Below are positions 5,378-6,952 of a stretch of DNA of 6,952 bases, in pieces; within the stretch, counting starts at the first letter, position 1; each line of letters starts with the position of its first letter. Under the pieces are notes generated by a model. The model did no database searches. It was not told the DNA's origin and was given only the letters and a program-made list of their open reading frames with translations. A program made the translations under genes and the position numbers. Source of the stretch: DASYAN01 sp036501345 (lineage in GTDB: Bacteria > Chloroflexota > Ktedonobacteria > Ktedonobacterales > Ktedonobacteraceae); the NCBI GenBank assembly GCA_036501345.1, contig DASYAN010000389.1, positions 1 through 6,952 of the forward strand. Direction: 5' to 3'.

Positions 5378-6508
5378 TTAAACATCGAGGAGAGCCTCGT
5401 CTTCGAGAAGCGGGAGATCAGGACTTGGTTGAGCATGAAGCCAGCCCAGCACATTCAAATCTCGTATGGTCTGTGCAATTGCATCATCTTGGAGAGGAGG
5501 GCGACGTCTCTGCTTCCATTGCTTCACTCCATCGAAAATAGCCTTTTCCGTAACAATAGACCCATCTTCATATTCCAACGCTTTTGCAGTAAAATGGGCT
5601 GTTGCTGCTATTTCTGCTTCTTGCATCTCCATGCGCAGGAAAAGATCAGCGATCCGATCAATGATGGCTTCCCATTGTGCTAGTTCTGTTTGAAATACGT
5701 GCGTTGCGTCTTTGTATGTTGGTCCAAGTTTGAGGGTAAATCTCTCCCTTTGTTGCACTTCCTGGATCAGGCCATTGTTCACAAGACGAGTTATCAGGAG
5801 GGATATCTCAGGAGAGAACGGCCCATAGCTGTCTCGTACAAAGTGGAGGTTGGTTGGCAACCCTAATTCAGTCGCAAAATAGGCCATCTTTTGGAAGAGA
5901 ATTCTGCCTATGGGCCAGTGATAGGGTTCACGCACAATGCGTGCGATGATTTCAACGAGAGCAACATGGGCTGGGTTCATCTTTGTCCTCTCTCCTTGAG
6001 AACTGTTCTGAGATGGAGAAACGAGAGGTTGAGCAAGGAACGTTGTCTCAACTTCCTCTTGAGGCGTTCCATAGGGAGCATAGAGTTCAACTGGGATCTC
6101 CAATCGGCTGAGATGGCGATAGAGTGTGGGACCCACAATGCGCCACTCAAGCTGCCCATTCTGACAGCCAAGGGCTGGAACTGCCAAGGAAGTGATCCCC
6201 CATTCGCGGTAGTGCTTCTCAAGATACTCAAGACCTGCCACAATGTCGGAGAGACGTGATACAGAACGCCAATGATCCTTTGTCGGGAAGTTGAGAATCC
6301 AGGCAGAAAGCCAACTGTGGTACAGATAGGGCTCTCCTAGTCGTACCCCCTTTGCCTTACACCGAGCGACATAATCCTCAAACATGTCAGGGAACCGCTT
6401 TTTGAATTCAAGTGCCAGACCTTTTCCCATGATGCCAACACAATTCACCGTATTCACAAGGGTTTGCGCTTGAGATTCGAAGATGTTGCCTACTACTACA
6501 CGAATCAT
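5378..6508 (-). CDS. darG: DarG: macrodomain DNA ADP-ribosylglycohydrolase and antitoxin
   Basis: DarG reverses the thymidine ADP-ribosylation made by DarT and also holds the toxin inactive through its C-terminal domain. The 376 residues fit full-length DarG. Residues 1-147 are the macrodomain: VVVGNIFESQAQTLVNTVN, GIMGKGLALEFKKRFP (25-40), LGEPYLY (57-63), LNFPTKDHWRS (72-82), whose Lys77 corresponds to the lysine I recall as needed for hydrolysis, and PYGTP (145-149). After a polar linker (150-178), residues 179-376 are the toxin-binding region, with family-typical QKMAYFATELGLPT, YGPFSPEI, NNGLI, GPTYKDA, ADLFLR, WKQRRRPPL and TIRDLNVLGWL. The glycine loop reads GCQNGQLEW (114-122), with Gln116 where I expect Gly. 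ATG 6508 overlaps the darT stop (ATGA) and has GGAGAG upstream, so the pair is translationally coupled. I see no frameshift or truncation. Confidence 0.93.
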   Translation of the reverse strand: MIRVVVGNIFESQAQTLVNTVNCVGIMGKGLALEFKKRFPDMFEDYVARCKAKGVRLGEPYLYHSWLSAWILNFPTKDHWRSVSRLSDIVAGLEYLEKHYREWGITSLAVPALGCQNGQLEWRIVGPTLYRHLSRLEIPVELYAPYGTPQEEVETTFLAQPLVSPSQNSSQGERTKMNPAHVALVEIIARIVREPYHWPIGRILFQKMAYFATELGLPTNLHFVRDSYGPFSPEISLLITRLVNNGLIQEVQQRERFTLKLGPTYKDATHVFQTELAQWEAIIDRIADLFLRMEMQEAEIAATAHFTAKALEYEDGSIVTEKAIFDGVKQWKQRRRPPLQDDAIAQTIRDLNVLGWLHAQPSPDLPLLEDEALLDV

Positions 6509-6952
6509 GGTCGTCTCTCCAGAAAGAACAGGTGAGCGTCGACAGTAATAGGAAGCTCTGATGAAATACTTTCCCTTAACCTTCTCTGGCTCTCAATACA
6601 GGAGACATAAACCCCAACTATATATTTTGGATGGATACGGTGAGGAACAAGAACTTCAGCGCACTTCGTTTTCTTATGGTTATCTGAACGTAATGCATCA
6701 CCAGGATGGTTCCAGTACTCTGCAAAGACGAGATCGCGATCGACTAATGCCAGTCCTGTAGCTACAGGGCTAAAACGGGCACTTGATGCAGTATTTCTGT
6801 CAGTGACAATGACTCCATCAAGCTCCAAAACGGCTGTGCTTATACGAAGGATGCATAATTGAGCATGAGTATCCTTCAGTTTATACAACATGGGGTTTCT
6901 TGCACTGAAATACGTATTGGCATACTCGTGGAGCATGCGCCCACCTGGGACT
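6505..6952 (-). CDS. darT: DarT: DNA thymidine ADP-ribosyltransferase toxin (5' end outside window)
   Basis: DarT (DUF4433 family) transfers ADP-ribose from NAD+ to thymidine in single-stranded DNA, blocking replication; such modules limit phage growth. About 148 C-terminal codons are visible. The frame is open to the window edge, where V-P-G-G-R precedes Met-Leu-His-Glu-Tyr as in the middle of known DarT proteins, so the Met at 6936 is internal and the true start lies beyond 6952. Numbering from that Met: YFSARNPMLYK (9-19) holds the conserved Arg13 of the NAD+-binding element; DRDLVFAEYWNH (66-77) follows; KCAEVLVP (91-98) holds Glu94, matching the catalytic glutamate; then HPKYIVGVYV (102-111). 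These residues look intact, so the visible part gives no sign of inactivation. The N-terminal roughly 40 residues cannot be judged. It overlaps darG by four bases, toxin gene first. Confidence 0.92.
   Translation of the reverse strand, partial: VPGGRMLHEYANTYFSARNPMLYKLKDTHAQLCILRISTAVLELDGVIVTDRNTASSARFSPVATGLALVDRDLVFAEYWNHPGDALRSDNHKKTKCAEVLVPHRIHPKYIVGVYVSCIESQRRLRESISSELPITVDAHLFFLERRP

Noticed and set aside
5270..6259. Plus-strand ORFs opposite darG, including 137- and 122-codon frames
   Set aside because: Shadows of darG; translations lack family features or ribosome sites.
1..6952. CRISPR array, insertion sequence ends or rRNA
   Set aside because: No regularly spaced repeats, no long terminal inverted repeats and no rRNA-like sequence seen on either strand.

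Overview
The window looks like an accessory stretch of a Chloroflexota genome, most likely class Ktedonobacteria. This is an inference from gene types: a SWIM zinc-finger protein with a long helical-repeat tail, a stand-alone L7/L12-type domain protein, a CcbP-like protein and a DarT/DarG pair, with moderate GC and long gene-poor gaps. No rRNA, complete tRNA, CRISPR array or intact transposase is visible.

Layout. Bases 1-237 hold a candidate promoter (TTGCAT-N17-TATAGT) with a dyad and a tandem repeat just upstream. A plus-strand two-gene unit follows: an unrecognised 263-residue protein with a very basic tail (238-1029), then, 16 bases later, a 122-residue CcbP-type putative calcium-binding protein (1046-1414). 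Directly behind it lies the C-terminal part of a family 9 glycosyltransferase (about 1423-1800), killed by four in-frame stop codons. Bases 1801-2427 have no convincing gene.

From 2428 on, every gene reads on the minus strand. In transcription order from the right edge they are: darT (its 5' end lies outside the window), darG overlapping it by four bases, a 400-base gap with a 39-codon ORF, a hairpin and a nested dyad, the 647-residue SWIM protein (3025-4968), a doubtful 77-codon ORF, and an 88-residue protein with a coiled coil and an L7/L12 C-terminal-like domain (2428-2694).

How the genes work together. DarT and DarG form a recognised toxin-antitoxin and phage-defence module: DarT ADP-ribosylates thymidine in single-stranded DNA, and DarG removes the mark and also binds the toxin. 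The CcbP-like protein and its partner are probably co-transcribed, but their joint role is unknown. I see no clearly new multi-gene system. The best leads are the nested dyad before the SWIM gene, the decayed glycosyltransferase, the unusual DarG glycine loop, and the unknown protein paired with CcbP.
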